Part shown: positions 1-7,995 of the stretch, piece after piece | How positions within the stretch are numbered: position 1 is the first letter of the stretch | Layout of the letters: every line of letters begins with the position of its first letter | From: Alphaproteobacteria bacterium UBA7314 | Lineage (GTDB): Bacteria; Pseudomonadota; Alphaproteobacteria; MPNO01; UBA830 | Length of the DNA: 25,935 nucleotides | Direction: 5' to 3' | Assembly (NCBI GenBank): GCA_002471575.1 | Contig: DKQG01000052.1 | Coordinates: 1-25,935 of the forward strand | Made by a program: the position numbers and the translations under genes | The notes under the pieces: generated by a model | Database searches by the model: none | Told to the model about the DNA's origin: nothing | Seen by the model: the letters and a program-made list of their open reading frames with translations, nothing else

Positions 1-162
1 AAATCTGGATTTGTCCGCGCTGATATGTTGCGGTCTAGCTTGTTTAACGGCGAATATCTGGATTTGGTCAGAAAAATACGCGCCCCGGCGCCTAGGTGGG
101 TCAGAACGCCGGGACGCGATTTTGTCAGCGCAGTTTGGGTAGAACTGCCGCGGCATGGGTAA
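1..162 (+). CDS. C-terminal end of an unidentified protein (cut by window edge)
   Basis: Frame 1 is open from the first base to a TAA at 160-162, giving 53 residues that end in VWVELPRHG. The peptide has a mixed, protein-like composition (RSSLFNGEYLDLVRK near its middle, then a proline/arginine-rich stretch). No motif was recognised and no function is proposed. The 5' part lies outside the window. The other frames here are also partly open, so the coding call rests on composition and on the position of the stop before the next gene on the same strand. The 113 bases between this stop and the J-domain gene show no clear hairpin. Confidence 0.45.
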   Translation, partial: KSGFVRADMLRSSLFNGEYLDLVRKIRAPAPRWVRTPGRDFVSAVWVELPRHG

Positions 163-275
163 TACCGCAACTCAAGTTGTAGAGGCTTCCCCACGAATCA
201 CAACTAGCTCTGGTGGATCGGCGGTATTTTTATCCTGTATTGACGCCCCTCCTTCTCTTTCGGGAAACTGGACAT

Positions 276-890
276 ATGACCACACCCTATGATCTTCTCG
301 GCGTCGACAGGGGCGCGGATCTCGGTGAGATCAAACGCGCCTATCGCAAGCTTGCCAAAGAACTTCATCCGGACGTCAATGCCGGAAACGAAGCCGCCGC
401 AGAACGGTTCAAGCATGTTACCGCCGCATACAACTTGCTGGCCGATAAGCGCAAACGGGCGGAATTCGATTGCAACATACCCGCCGGGTCCGACGAAGGC
501 GACCTGCAGCCCTGGCAGAAAGGCGGTGCCTGGTTCGATTTTGACATCGACGAAAGCACCGGCGAACGGAAGATCGATCTTTTCGGCGACGTGGCAGGCA
601 CCCGTTTGGGTCGGGTAAAAGGCGCATCCGCGACTTCGTTGTGGATGAAAGGCGAAGATATCGCTGAAGCGCTTAAAGTCGTTCAGTCGGAAGCGGACCA
701 GGGCGTCTGCAAGCTGATCAACACTATGACCGGCCTGACCGTCGCCGTCGACATTCCCGAAAGCACCTCTGACGGCGACATCATCACGCTCCGCGGTTTT
801 GGTATTGAAGGCTTTGGCGGCGGGCCGCCAGGCGACCTGAACGTGATCATTAGCGTGATACCAGACCCTGCGATAGAAGAGCTTGGCTGA
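276..890 (+). CDS. Short J-domain protein (DnaJ/CbpA-like, single C-terminal domain)
   Basis: The predicted protein has 204 residues. A J domain fills about residues 3-68, with YDLLGVDRGA at the start and the HPDV motif carrying the invariant His-Pro-Asp that stimulates DnaK ATPase. After a linker, residues about 120-200 resemble the first DnaJ C-terminal substrate-binding domain (KGEDI..., then a DGDIITLRGFG-like strand and GGGPPGDLNV). There is no zinc-finger and no clear G/F-rich segment, and the second C-terminal domain is missing, so it is shorter than CbpA (about 300 residues). The ATG at 276 starts directly on the J domain; an in-frame upstream ATG at 213 would add 21 residues unlike the family and is not preferred. 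It is likely a cytosolic DnaK co-chaperone. Whether the short C-terminus is natural or the result of decay is unknown; the gene ends cleanly, but the region after it is degraded. Confidence 0.85.
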   Translation: MTTPYDLLGVDRGADLGEIKRAYRKLAKELHPDVNAGNEAAAERFKHVTAAYNLLADKRKRAEFDCNIPAGSDEGDLQPWQKGGAWFDFDIDESTGERKIDLFGDVAGTRLGRVKGASATSLWMKGEDIAEALKVVQSEADQGVCKLINTMTGLTVAVDIPESTSDGDIITLRGFGIEGFGGGPPGDLNVIISVIPDPAIEELG

Positions 891-1250
891 GCGCTTCGGC
901 GTCTATCTTTTCGATATCGTCGGTGCCGAAAACTTCCACTCATACATCGCAGGGCGTTCGCGATAGACCTTGGCGATTTCCTGCCAAGCGGAGGACGGCA
1001 TGTTGGTGAGCTAGCGGGCCAGGGTACTGTTTTCGGGGTCGGCACGAATTATTTTGGATCTGGCGTCGAAGCCGACCGGTTTGCCTCTGTCTACGATAAT
1101 CAGGCAGGTTCGCGCGTTATCGTCAGGATAGTAATCGCCCCGGAATCCCTGCGCCCCGAACATGTCGATTCTTCAGACCGTGACCGGATGGCTGACGTGG
1201 TTCAGGATCAGCATCGCGTGCTTTTCGGTTATACGCAGACGCGGCGCCTC
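850..1250 (-). pseudogene. Degraded minus-strand gene, family not recognised
   Basis: Read on the minus strand from about 1250, the sequence gives protein-like text broken by stops. A segment ending HVSHPVTV reaches a TGA (1173-1175). The same frame then runs 50 codons from an ATG at 1163 (MFGAQGFRGDYYPDD, later IIVDRGKPVGFDARSK) to a TAG at 1011-1013. It continues in frame through MPSSAWQEIAKVYRERPAMYE, after which coding-like sequence moves to another frame (VEVFGTDDIEKIDAEALSQ) up to a TAA at 850-852 that overlaps the 3' end of the J-domain gene. Two stops and one frame change argue for a pseudogene. No family was recognised. The remaining bases to 1360 include AT-rich runs and show no gene I can support. 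Confidence 0.4.
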
Positions 1251-1360
1251 TCGCGCGGGTCTGTCTTCTTTTTTTCTACAATGCCTTTGTAACGGTCAAC
1301 CGTCGGTTTTGCCGGGGCCGAGTATGCGGAAGCGCTGTAAATTAATTTTTTATCAATGGC

Positions 1361-2272
1361 TCAGCCGTCAAAAGCTCGCTGCGCCTCACATATATCAACT
1401 TCGGCGGCACGTTCGAACACGCGTATAATCTGCGAAATATCGACATCTTCGCCTAATTCGTTCAGCGCCATCCGGAATACCTCCCGAGCGTAGTTCCCCG
1501 TGGTCAACGGCGCCTTCATGTCTTGACCTAGCTTGGTCGCAAGCGTCAGGTCTTTATGCATCAGAGCGAGACCGAACCCCTGTTCCACACGGCCGGGAAT
1601 GATATGAGTAGGCAGGGTCGTGTCCGCAATGTAGCCGCGCGCAGATCCCTTCGCGAGGATTTCCGCGAACCGCATCGGTTCGATCCCGGCCTTAGTCGCC
1701 AGCGCTAGGCCCTCAAACGTCGCCAGCCGGATACAGGACGAAATCATGTTGTTGATCAGCTTCATTGAGTGCCCAGCGCCGATATCGCCGGCATGGAAAA
1801 CATTGGGACTGATCGTTTCGAGCGACGGCTTAGCCTTTGCGAATAAATCGGCGGGCGCGCCGACCATGATCGCTATCGTCCCCGCTTCGGCTCCCGCTAC
1901 GCCACCCGACACGGGCGCATCTATAAGGTCGATGTCTTCTTCGGCCAAACGCGCCGACATGTCCTTTGTCGCCATTGGGTCCCCGGTTGTCATGTCGGCA
2001 ATCAATGCACCAGCAGATAGTGAATTTTTCAGACCGTTTGGCCCGAAAACGACCTCCTCAACCTGCTCCGACGTGGGGAGACAGGTGATGATCAGTTCCG
2101 CGCCCGATGCACCGACACCTCCGGGCCCGTTGGCGGCAACCGCCCCCTCGACAACCAGCGCATCGACCGCAGACGGGTTCAGGTCCCAGACATGCAATCT
2201 GTGATCTTTCAAAAGGCGGCGCACCAGTGAAGCCCCCATGTTCCCCAGCCCAATGAAACCGATATCGGTCAA
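1361..2272 (-). CDS. 3-hydroxyisobutyrate dehydrogenase-family NAD(P)-dependent oxidoreductase
   Basis: The predicted protein has 303 residues, typical of the beta-hydroxyacid dehydrogenase family (3-hydroxyisobutyrate, tartronate semialdehyde and related reductases). The N-terminal Rossmann motif is GFIGLGNMG at residues 5-13. The substrate-binding signature DAPVSGGVAGAEAGT lies near residue 120, and the catalytic lysine is in GHSMKLINNM near residue 170. It would oxidise a 2- or 3-hydroxyacid to a semialdehyde or ketoacid in the cytosol. I chose the TTG at 2272 because GGGAGAAG sits 5-6 bases ahead of it and the family motif follows at once. The longer ATG frame from 2368 would overlap the upstream gene and add a non-family leader. 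It lies 31 bases after the MBL-fold gene on the same strand, probably in one operon. The exact substrate is unknown. Confidence 0.88.
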   Translation of the reverse strand: MTDIGFIGLGNMGASLVRRLLKDHRLHVWDLNPSAVDALVVEGAVAANGPGGVGASGAELIITCLPTSEQVEEVVFGPNGLKNSLSAGALIADMTTGDPMATKDMSARLAEEDIDLIDAPVSGGVAGAEAGTIAIMVGAPADLFAKAKPSLETISPNVFHAGDIGAGHSMKLINNMISSCIRLATFEGLALATKAGIEPMRFAEILAKGSARGYIADTTLPTHIIPGRVEQGFGLALMHKDLTLATKLGQDMKAPLTTGNYAREVFRMALNELGEDVDISQIIRVFERAAEVDICEAQRAFDG

Positions 2273-2303
2273 AGTACTTCTCCCGTTTCGTATTTGTGCC
2301 GTG

Positions 2304-3182
2304 TCAGCGTGCGAATTCGAATTTCGGTTTGCCGTCCGGACCACCACCGACAATGTGCCCGCCGCCAACGTCAGCGAAATGGGCCGGCAGGATCATGGTG
2401 TTGGTCTCGGCATGCCGGTCCACAAATGCCATCCTCGTCGTTCGCGACATATCCGGATCTTCGCAGAACATGCTGGACCATTGCGATTCCGGAACCTGCA
2501 GCGGGTGATGCATCAGGTCGCCGCAGAAGATTCCGTGTTCTCCCCCGTGCTCAGCATGCAGGCAAACCGCTCCGGGCGTATGACCGGGCGTATGTTCGAG
2601 CCAGAGCCCGGTGTCGATCTCGTGATCGCCGGTCACCATCGTCGCCTTTCCGGCATCGACCACGGGCAGGACGCTGTCAAGAAAGGCGTCGCGGGCCCAG
2701 TCTTGGGTCTTGTGTTCCTCCTCCCAGTACTCGTATTCCGTCTTGTGGAACAGGTAGTTGGCATTGGGAAACGTCGGCACCCAACGGCCGTTTTCCAGCT
2801 TCGTGTTCCACCCAACATGATCGGTATGCAGATGGGTGCACATGACGATGTCGATCTCTTCCGGTTCGACGCCCTGTGCCCGCAGGTTGTCCATCCACGG
2901 CCAGTTCTGCCGGTGCCAGTTTGGCCGAACGGGCCGCTCCTTATCATTGCCGACGCAGGCGTCAACAAGGATGGTCAGCCGCTCGGTGCGGATCAAGTAA
3001 CTGCGGAACGCCATGATGACATTACCGGTGGCAGGATCAATGCTGTGGGGTTCCAGCCAGCTCCTGTGCCGGTCCACTTCCGGTTTGGTCGCATCCGGAT
3101 ACATTTCAAGCGGATCGCGATAAACCCCCTTCCACTCCATCACCTCGCCGACCGCAAACCCGCCGATGTTCAGTCCCGTCAT
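2304..3182 (-). CDS. MBL-fold metallo-hydrolase
   Basis: The 292-residue protein has the complete metal-binding set of the metallo-beta-lactamase fold: THLHTDH at residues 116-122 (HxHxDH), the third-ligand region EHTPGHTPG at 196-204, a GD pair at 221-222 and a final histidine in PAHF near 278. There is no signal peptide, so it is likely cytosolic. The family includes lactonases and various ester or thioester hydrolases. The length and the DPATGNV/FRSYLI N-terminal region resemble the uncharacterised hydrolases often found in catabolic operons rather than RNases or glyoxalase II. It is the first gene of a pair with the hydroxyacid dehydrogenase. A lactone- or ester-opening step before dehydrogenation is a reasonable inference, but the sequence does not prove it. 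Confidence 0.88.
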   Translation of the reverse strand: MTGLNIGGFAVGEVMEWKGVYRDPLEMYPDATKPEVDRHRSWLEPHSIDPATGNVIMAFRSYLIRTERLTILVDACVGNDKERPVRPNWHRQNWPWMDNLRAQGVEPEEIDIVMCTHLHTDHVGWNTKLENGRWVPTFPNANYLFHKTEYEYWEEEHKTQDWARDAFLDSVLPVVDAGKATMVTGDHEIDTGLWLEHTPGHTPGAVCLHAEHGGEHGIFCGDLMHHPLQVPESQWSSMFCEDPDMSRTTRMAFVDRHAETNTMILPAHFADVGGGHIVGGGPDGKPKFEFAR

Positions 3183-3275
3183 CCATCTTCCCCGTCACTA
3201 TTTTCAACAAACTAACAGATTTTTGCGAGTGCGACGTAGGGTGACGCAGTCTCAACTATAAAAACGGGGGAAGAA

Positions 3276-3380
3276 ATGAGGAAAATTGCGATTGTACTCA
3301 CACTGGCGCTTTTTGCGCCCATCTCGCCAGTTCAGGGGCTGCCGTTCAGGCCGCGGGACATAGGGATAGTGGTTTGGTGA
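3276..3380 (+). CDS. Very short ORF with signal-peptide-like N-terminus
   Basis: An ATG at 3276 follows GGGGGAAGAA, a good ribosome site, and encodes 34 residues before a TGA at 3378-3380. The first 20 residues (MRKIAIVLTLALFAPISPVQ) have the n-region charge, hydrophobic core and small-residue end of a secretion signal. Only about 14 residues follow, ending IGIVVW. It could be a real secreted micropeptide, or the 5' stump of a gene for a larger exported protein whose body has been deleted. It lies on the plus strand between minus-strand genes, within a stretch of 216 bases that is otherwise featureless. Confidence 0.4.
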   Translation: MRKIAIVLTLALFAPISPVQGLPFRPRDIGIVVW

Positions 3381-3398
3381 CAGCATCGCCTATCCTTT

Positions 3399-4022
3399 TC
3401 AACTGGGTTGCGGATCGGTCTCCGCGAAAGCAGGATATGCAACGTAAGCACGTTCCCTCAAAACATCCAGCGCCGGGAAGGCCCGGTCGCCGAACAGATG
3501 GGGTAATACGATTCTGGAGAACTGAAGAAAGACGATAGCCGAGATGTCCGCTTGGGTAATCCGGTCCCCGACAAGCCAGCCGCTGGATTTCGATACGGCT
3601 GTTTCGAGCACTCCGAATGCCTCAAGCAACTGCCCCTCTGCACCCTCAACGGACGGCAGATAGACCATTTCTTCGGGACGCCGCGTCCGCTCGTAGAAAG
3701 CAATTACGGTCTTGTCTCCTGCCGCTGTCGCCCACGACACCAGTTGGAGTACATTCCGCCGGGCTTCGCCCTTCTCCGGGATTAGACGTTTGTCGGGGCC
3801 AGACTGTTCGTCAAACCAGTCCAGAATGGCGTCGCTGTCGATGAGGGTCTCACCATCGTCCAGCACAACAGTCGGCACCCGGACCATCGGGTTGTACTTC
3901 CGAATCTCGTCCGCCTCCGTCGCCGTCGACAGATCGAGATGTTCAAAATCCAAGCCCTGTATTTTGAGCGATACCGCCACACGCCGGGTAAATGGCGACA
4001 TAAACCTACCAATGAGCTTCAT
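3399..4022 (-). CDS. Glutathione S-transferase family protein
   Basis: The protein has 207 residues, the usual GST length. The thioredoxin-like N-domain starts directly (MKLIGRFMSPFTRRVAVSL), with the cis-proline region VRVPTVVLDDGETLIDSDAI near residues 47-66 that binds the gamma-glutamyl part of glutathione (ESD-like position D-S-D). The helical C-domain includes GWLVGDRITQADIS with the conserved N-capping box. The ATG at 4022 is preferred to an ATG at 4076, because GGAG lies about 11 bases before it and the extra 18 residues of the longer form are not family-like. It begins 22 bases after the amidohydrolase stop, so it is probably co-transcribed as the last gene of the decarboxylase-like/amidohydrolase/GST set. 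The substrate is unknown. Confidence 0.88.
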   Translation of the reverse strand: MKLIGRFMSPFTRRVAVSLKIQGLDFEHLDLSTATEADEIRKYNPMVRVPTVVLDDGETLIDSDAILDWFDEQSGPDKRLIPEKGEARRNVLQLVSWATAAGDKTVIAFYERTRRPEEMVYLPSVEGAEGQLLEAFGVLETAVSKSSGWLVGDRITQADISAIVFLQFSRIVLPHLFGDRAFPALDVLRERAYVAYPAFAETDPQPS

Positions 4023-4044
4023 GCTGAAATGTTCTCCGGGTACG

Positions 4045-5232
4045 TTAAAGCTTGAACAGCTTACGCGCGTTCTCACCTAGTATGTTGCGCTTTTGCTTTT
4101 CGTTGAGAAATTCGAGATCCCAGATGACCGAAGGCACATCCATATCCGGCAACGGGTAATTGGAGGCGAAGATCACCTGGTTGCCGGCATCGATCGCCTT
4201 CATCGTCTGTTCCAACAGATAGGTATCGCCGGCTTCTAGCGGCTGCGAGGTGTAGTACATGTCGCGCAGATATTCGCTTGGCAGCTTCCGGAGGCCCGGC
4301 ACTTCCGACGAACGCATGCGGTACTCGGAATCGATCCGCTGATTGACCCAGAGGACCCAGGCAAGACCGCCTTCCATCCAAAGGACGTCGAGATCTGGGA
4401 ACCGTTCATTCATTGCGTTGCACAGCCAATTCACGCAATGAACGATATTGTAAAACGGGTAGCCAATTGCCTGAACCGCGACGAACCGGCTGGGGCTACC
4501 GAACGTCGGGTCGTCCCAGTCGTATCCGGTGTGGAACGACAAAACCTTGCCGGCTTCCTGTATCGCTGCATACGTCTTGGCGTAAACGTTGTCATGCACC
4601 GCGTTGTGACGCACGGACGTAATCAGAAACCCGACGATACCGGGAACGTCCTTGAACTCCTGCACGATGCGGTAGGACGCTTCCGGATCGTTGAACGGCA
4701 AGTACGCGAGGGATTTTAGGCGATCTGATTCCGAAAGAACCTTCTCTGTCAGCCACCTGTTGTAGGCCATCGCAATCTGCGCTTCGAATTCGATCTGCGG
4801 GTGCATCCCCATCAGCATCATCGGCGTGGGAAGCAGAACCGCAACGTCGACACCCATGGAGTCCATTCGCTTGTGAGCCAACTGGACATCACGGTGTCCG
4901 CCGTCGGCGGTCGTCTTTTCAAGCTGGCGCAGCGGCTCACGCGTTATCCGCCCGCCGACATCCTGATAGCCAACCCTAGAATAAGGAAAACCGCGTGACT
5001 TCCTCGCCACTCCCAGCGCCGAATACGAAAGCTGGCGCATTACAGGGTCTTCGACGTAGTCCAACAGTTCGGCAACGGCTTCGGTTTCGTAGTGATGAGA
5101 GTCCGCGTCGACGACGAAGACGTCGTTCAGTCCCCGCTCGTCGCGCTGGCGCGACGCATTCGTCAGCAACTGCGCTGTATCGAAATCATCGACTTTCAGG
5201 CTGTAGATTTCTTCGCTGGATGGCAGTTCCAT
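4045..5232 (-). CDS. Amidohydrolase-2 family (ACMSD-like) metal-dependent hydrolase/decarboxylase
   Basis: The 395-residue protein matches the Amidohydrolase_2 family, which includes aminocarboxymuconate-semialdehyde and resorcylate decarboxylases and related hydrolases. An N-terminal metal motif is visible as VDADSHHYE (D-x-H-x-x-E form) near residues 40-49. Further conserved stretches are SFHTGYDWDD (metal/catalytic His) and FPDLDVLWMEGGLAWVLW. The C-terminal motif normally written G/A-S-D-Y-P-H reads FASNYPLPD here, with Asn in place of the usual Asp. The ATG at 5232 is preceded by AAGGGGATGAG, a strong ribosome site. It is followed 22 bases later by the GST and preceded 29 bases earlier by the decarboxylase-like gene, so the three form an operon. 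A role in processing a ring-cleavage or hydroxylated aromatic intermediate is inferred from the family and its neighbours. Confidence 0.87.
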   Translation of the reverse strand: MELPSSEEIYSLKVDDFDTAQLLTNASRQRDERGLNDVFVVDADSHHYETEAVAELLDYVEDPVMRQLSYSALGVARKSRGFPYSRVGYQDVGGRITREPLRQLEKTTADGGHRDVQLAHKRMDSMGVDVAVLLPTPMMLMGMHPQIEFEAQIAMAYNRWLTEKVLSESDRLKSLAYLPFNDPEASYRIVQEFKDVPGIVGFLITSVRHNAVHDNVYAKTYAAIQEAGKVLSFHTGYDWDDPTFGSPSRFVAVQAIGYPFYNIVHCVNWLCNAMNERFPDLDVLWMEGGLAWVLWVNQRIDSEYRMRSSEVPGLRKLPSEYLRDMYYTSQPLEAGDTYLLEQTMKAIDAGNQVIFASNYPLPDMDVPSVIWDLEFLNEKQKRNILGENARKLFKL

Positions 5233-5261
5233 CTCATCCCCTTTCCGCGAAACCCTGATGA

Positions 5262-6257
5262 TCAGATTCTGGAAATATCGAAGGTGGATTCCGCAAATAG
5301 GTCTTCCGGTGTCAACAGACGCTCGGATAGTCCGTCGTTGTAGGAATAACGAGCCAATGCCTCAATCTCATGGCGGCATTCCTCAATACCGTACTTCCAG
5401 TAATCCGGGCCCATCAGGTCCACCGTATCTTGTAGTTCCGCCGCCACCCATGGCAGCGCGACGCTAAGCGCGGCCGTCTTTGCGATATCCTGGTACGCGA
5501 TATCGCGGGCCTCGACGAAAGCCTTGTATAGGCTGCCGGGCAGCCAAGGGTGCTTCTCGGCAAGATCCTTTCGCAGCCCCATTAGATGCATAATTGGATA
5601 GATTCCGGTTTCCTCGTAATATTGCTTCTCTGCGGTGCGAAAATCGGGAAACAGGCGTCCGATATTGGGTTTGCGGAGCGTAAAGCTGGACGGCTCGCGC
5701 GCCGTAGTCAGCGCATCCAGTTCGCCAGCCTCGAACATTTCTACCAGCGTCCGGTCTTCCGGGATCGGTTCCAGGTCCAGCCCTTCGGGCGCTTCGAAGG
5801 GTGTGCGTTCGTCACGCCCGGCCTCTTCCTGACCGCCCGATCGCCAGCGGATCTCGTTCGATTTTATCCCGTACTGGTCGTCTAGGATACCGCGCATCCA
5901 GACAGGTGCCGTCATCTGATATTCGGGCGTGCCGACCAGTTTGCCCCGCAGGTCCTCCGGTTTTTCGATACCGCGGTCGGTGCGGACATAGAAACCCGAG
6001 TGACGGAACACCCGGCTAACGAATGCCGGAATACCGACATAGTCAGCCTTGCCCTGCGATGTGACACGCATATGGCTGGAAAAGGAAAGTTCGCAGCAAT
6101 CGAACTCCGCATAACGGAACGCACGGAAGAATACTTCTTCCGGCTCCATCGGAATGAAGGTGACGTCGCACCCCTCAACCTGTACCCGGCCGTCCTTGAT
6201 GGCAGCGAGGCGATCCATATCGCCGGCAACAATAGTAATCTGGATATTCTTAGCCAC
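5262..6257 (-). CDS. 4,5-dihydroxyphthalate decarboxylase-like protein (periplasmic-binding-protein fold), copy 1
   Basis: The protein has 331 residues and resembles the 4,5-dihydroxyphthalate decarboxylase family, which shares the fold of ABC substrate-binding proteins. Conserved features are FDCCELSFSS at about residues 52-61, the GIEKPEDLRGKLVGTPEYQ domain-crossing segment and the IYPIMHLMGLR stretch near residue 235. There is no signal peptide or lipobox, which favours a cytosolic enzyme over a transporter component. I chose the GTG at 6257 because GAGGGA lies 7 bases upstream; an ATG at 6272 has no ribosome site and would place this GAGGGA inside the gene. It heads an operon with the amidohydrolase and GST. 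A paralogue with the same CELSFSS and YFPIMH motifs lies at 17896-18870. The true substrate is unknown; many family members are only annotated by similarity. Confidence 0.85.
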   Translation of the reverse strand: MAKNIQITIVAGDMDRLAAIKDGRVQVEGCDVTFIPMEPEEVFFRAFRYAEFDCCELSFSSHMRVTSQGKADYVGIPAFVSRVFRHSGFYVRTDRGIEKPEDLRGKLVGTPEYQMTAPVWMRGILDDQYGIKSNEIRWRSGGQEEAGRDERTPFEAPEGLDLEPIPEDRTLVEMFEAGELDALTTAREPSSFTLRKPNIGRLFPDFRTAEKQYYEETGIYPIMHLMGLRKDLAEKHPWLPGSLYKAFVEARDIAYQDIAKTAALSVALPWVAAELQDTVDLMGPDYWKYGIEECRHEIEALARYSYNDGLSERLLTPEDLFAESTFDISRI

Positions 6258-6379
6258 GTCTCTGTCCCTCATCCGTTGGTCATCATTTTACGGCGATAAG
6301 CCGATTAATCTGACGCATTCTATAGGCCCGTTGTGATCTGGACCAGTCTCGTTCAAGGTGACGGCAACAGAAACGGAGC

Positions 6380-6753
6380 AATCCCTCCGTCCCGCCGGAA
6401 AGGTTTAAGGCCTCCGTCACCGTCAGTGGCCTGTCCGACCTCGCCCCGATCGCCGCAACCTATATCAACAATTATATACGCCTCGACGATGACGGCGTCC
6501 GAACCCTCAGCCCGCTGCATCACATTCCGGCAGCGAACCGACCGATAAGACCTTTAGTTCTCGGCATGGGCGAGCACGAACTCGCAGAATATTTTCTGCA
6601 TCAGTCACGGTATGCGGAGGCTTGGGCCAACGCAGGCAAGAACAACAGATATACGTTGCGGCGGGATACCACCATTTCGATGTGCCATATGATCTAGACG
6701 ATGAAAACGGTCAACCGCTCAGGGCGTTTAGAGCAAAGATCGATTTCGGATAG
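6380..6753 (+). pseudogene. Frameshifted C-terminal remnant of an alpha/beta hydrolase (kynurenine-formamidase/esterase-like)
   Basis: Plus-strand frame 2 from 6380 reads VPPERFKASVTVSGLSDLAP, then TLSPLHHIP, PLVLGMGEHELAEYF and SRYAEAWANAG. These are the post-nucleophile part of a BD-FAE/kynurenine-formamidase-type alpha/beta hydrolase, with the Asp/Glu region in GEHELAE. That frame ends at a TAG (6695-6697). The family's terminal histidine segment appears in frame 1 as AAGYHHFDVPYDLDDENG and ends at a TAG (6751-6753). A one-base loss near 6640-6660 would explain the shift. The N-terminal half, with the oxyanion hole and GxSxG nucleophile elbow, is missing, so the gene is both truncated and frameshifted. 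The flanking 6258-6379 and 6754-6937 show nothing else I can support. Confidence 0.72.
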
Positions 6754-6937
6754 AACCGAAAGCGGCACACCCGTCAAATAAGACACAGCCGCCCGAAAAA
6801 TTCAGACAAATCAGGGTTCCTATAGAAGCCGTTATCTGGACCCACTTATCGTCTGCCGATTATCGAAATTGATCGGAAACGCTGATGTTATCGCAAACGA
6901 AGATATGCGTTGGATAAACAGGCGATAGCCCCTGCGC

Positions 6938-7984
6938 TCAGACCAGCCCAGCCCCAATGCGCCGGGCCGCGTCCATCATTTCTTTCCACGCCTCGTCGTT
7001 GACCTCTATGCCGTCGGCGGTGCGTTCTATTACATGAGAACGTTCCGGGTCCCCGGCCACGACGACGGGACTGTCCGTTTCGGCGGGCTGCGCCGACTTT
7101 ACGTAAGACACAGTCGCATCAATCTCGGCATTTAGCCAATCGATATCAACAAGGCGTTCTGGGTCGATCAGCAGCGTGAACATATTGTTGACGATACTTT
7201 CCTGCCTCGGGTTATCCGGCTGGATCGTTCCGCCGCCAGAAAGCCCGCCCGCGAGCAACTCGCACATCAACGCAAGCCCCGATCCCTTATGATCGCCGAA
7301 CGGCAGAAGCGAACCGCGAGGTTCTTTATACATCACCGACGGATCTGTGGTCGTGCGGCCCTGATTGTCTATCACTAGGTTCGGACCAAGCCGTTCCCCC
7401 CTAGACATCGCCACGCGAGCCTTTCCGAGGGCGATCTTACTAGTCGCCATGTCAAGCATCGTCGGCGGCGTGTTCTCCGTTCCCGGTACGGCAATACAGA
7501 CGGGGTTGGTAACGAAACGCGGCTCTGCCCCACCCCATGGCGCGACCGTAGGCAGGTGATCCGTCACGTTCACGAAGTGGACGGATATCAGCCCTGCCGC
7601 CATGGCAATTTCGCCGTAGGCGCCCACACGCCCGATGTGATGGGCGTTTCGCAATGTCATTAAAACCACGCCCGTGCTGGCGCAGCGCGTCGCCGCGGCA
7701 TTCATCGCCTCGCCGCCGACCCGGCGGCCGAAACCCCGCCCACCATCAAACATCAGGATCGCGCCATCGTCTTTGATCAGCTCAGCGGTGGTATTCGGTT
7801 TGAGCAATCCGTTTTCGAAATGCCGTATATAGGTTGCCACCAGTCCGACACCGTGGCTATCGTGTCCCTTGAGATTGGCCTGCACAAGCGAGTCCGCGAC
7901 CAGAACGGCCTCTTCTGGGGTGCTGCCCATCCGTTCGAATATGGCAGTAACCGTCGTTGTCAGCTCTTCGGCCTGTATACGCAT
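6938..7984 (-). CDS. Malate/L-lactate (Ldh_2-type) 2-hydroxyacid dehydrogenase
   Basis: The 348-residue protein belongs to the Ldh_2 family (malate/lactate/ureidoglycolate and sulfolactate dehydrogenases), a fold unrelated to classical LDH. It carries the signature KGHDSHGVG near residues 39-47 with the catalytic histidine, an R-H-x-x-N-G stretch, and GDHKGSGLALMCELLAGGLSGGG near residue 230 in the NAD-binding core. It would oxidise a 2-hydroxyacid to the 2-ketoacid with NAD(P)+. The ATG at 7984 is preceded by GGGAGGGGAAT, a strong ribosome site. It starts 11 bases after the stop of the FAD amino-acid dehydrogenase-like gene, so the two are almost certainly co-transcribed, consistent with linked handling of amino acid/2-oxoacid/2-hydroxyacid pools. 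Confidence 0.9.
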   Translation of the reverse strand: MRIQAEELTTTVTAIFERMGSTPEEAVLVADSLVQANLKGHDSHGVGLVATYIRHFENGLLKPNTTAELIKDDGAILMFDGGRGFGRRVGGEAMNAAATRCASTGVVLMTLRNAHHIGRVGAYGEIAMAAGLISVHFVNVTDHLPTVAPWGGAEPRFVTNPVCIAVPGTENTPPTMLDMATSKIALGKARVAMSRGERLGPNLVIDNQGRTTTDPSVMYKEPRGSLLPFGDHKGSGLALMCELLAGGLSGGGTIQPDNPRQESIVNNMFTLLIDPERLVDIDWLNAEIDATVSYVKSAQPAETDSPVVVAGDPERSHVIERTADGIEVNDEAWKEMMDAARRIGAGLV

Positions 7985-7995
7985 TATTCCCCTCC

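Noticed and set aside
4..68. Two copies of TCTGGATTTG near the window start as a repeat element
   Set aside because: Only 10 bases long and not repeated further, so likely chance.
1162..1428. 88-codon plus-strand open frame (MSILQTVTGWL...)
   Set aside because: Composition is not protein-like, it overlaps the end of the dehydrogenase gene, and the minus strand carries coding-like text.
2238..3215. 325-codon plus-strand open frame antisense to the MBL gene
   Set aside because: It is a shadow of a gene with a complete HxHxDH metal site on the other strand.
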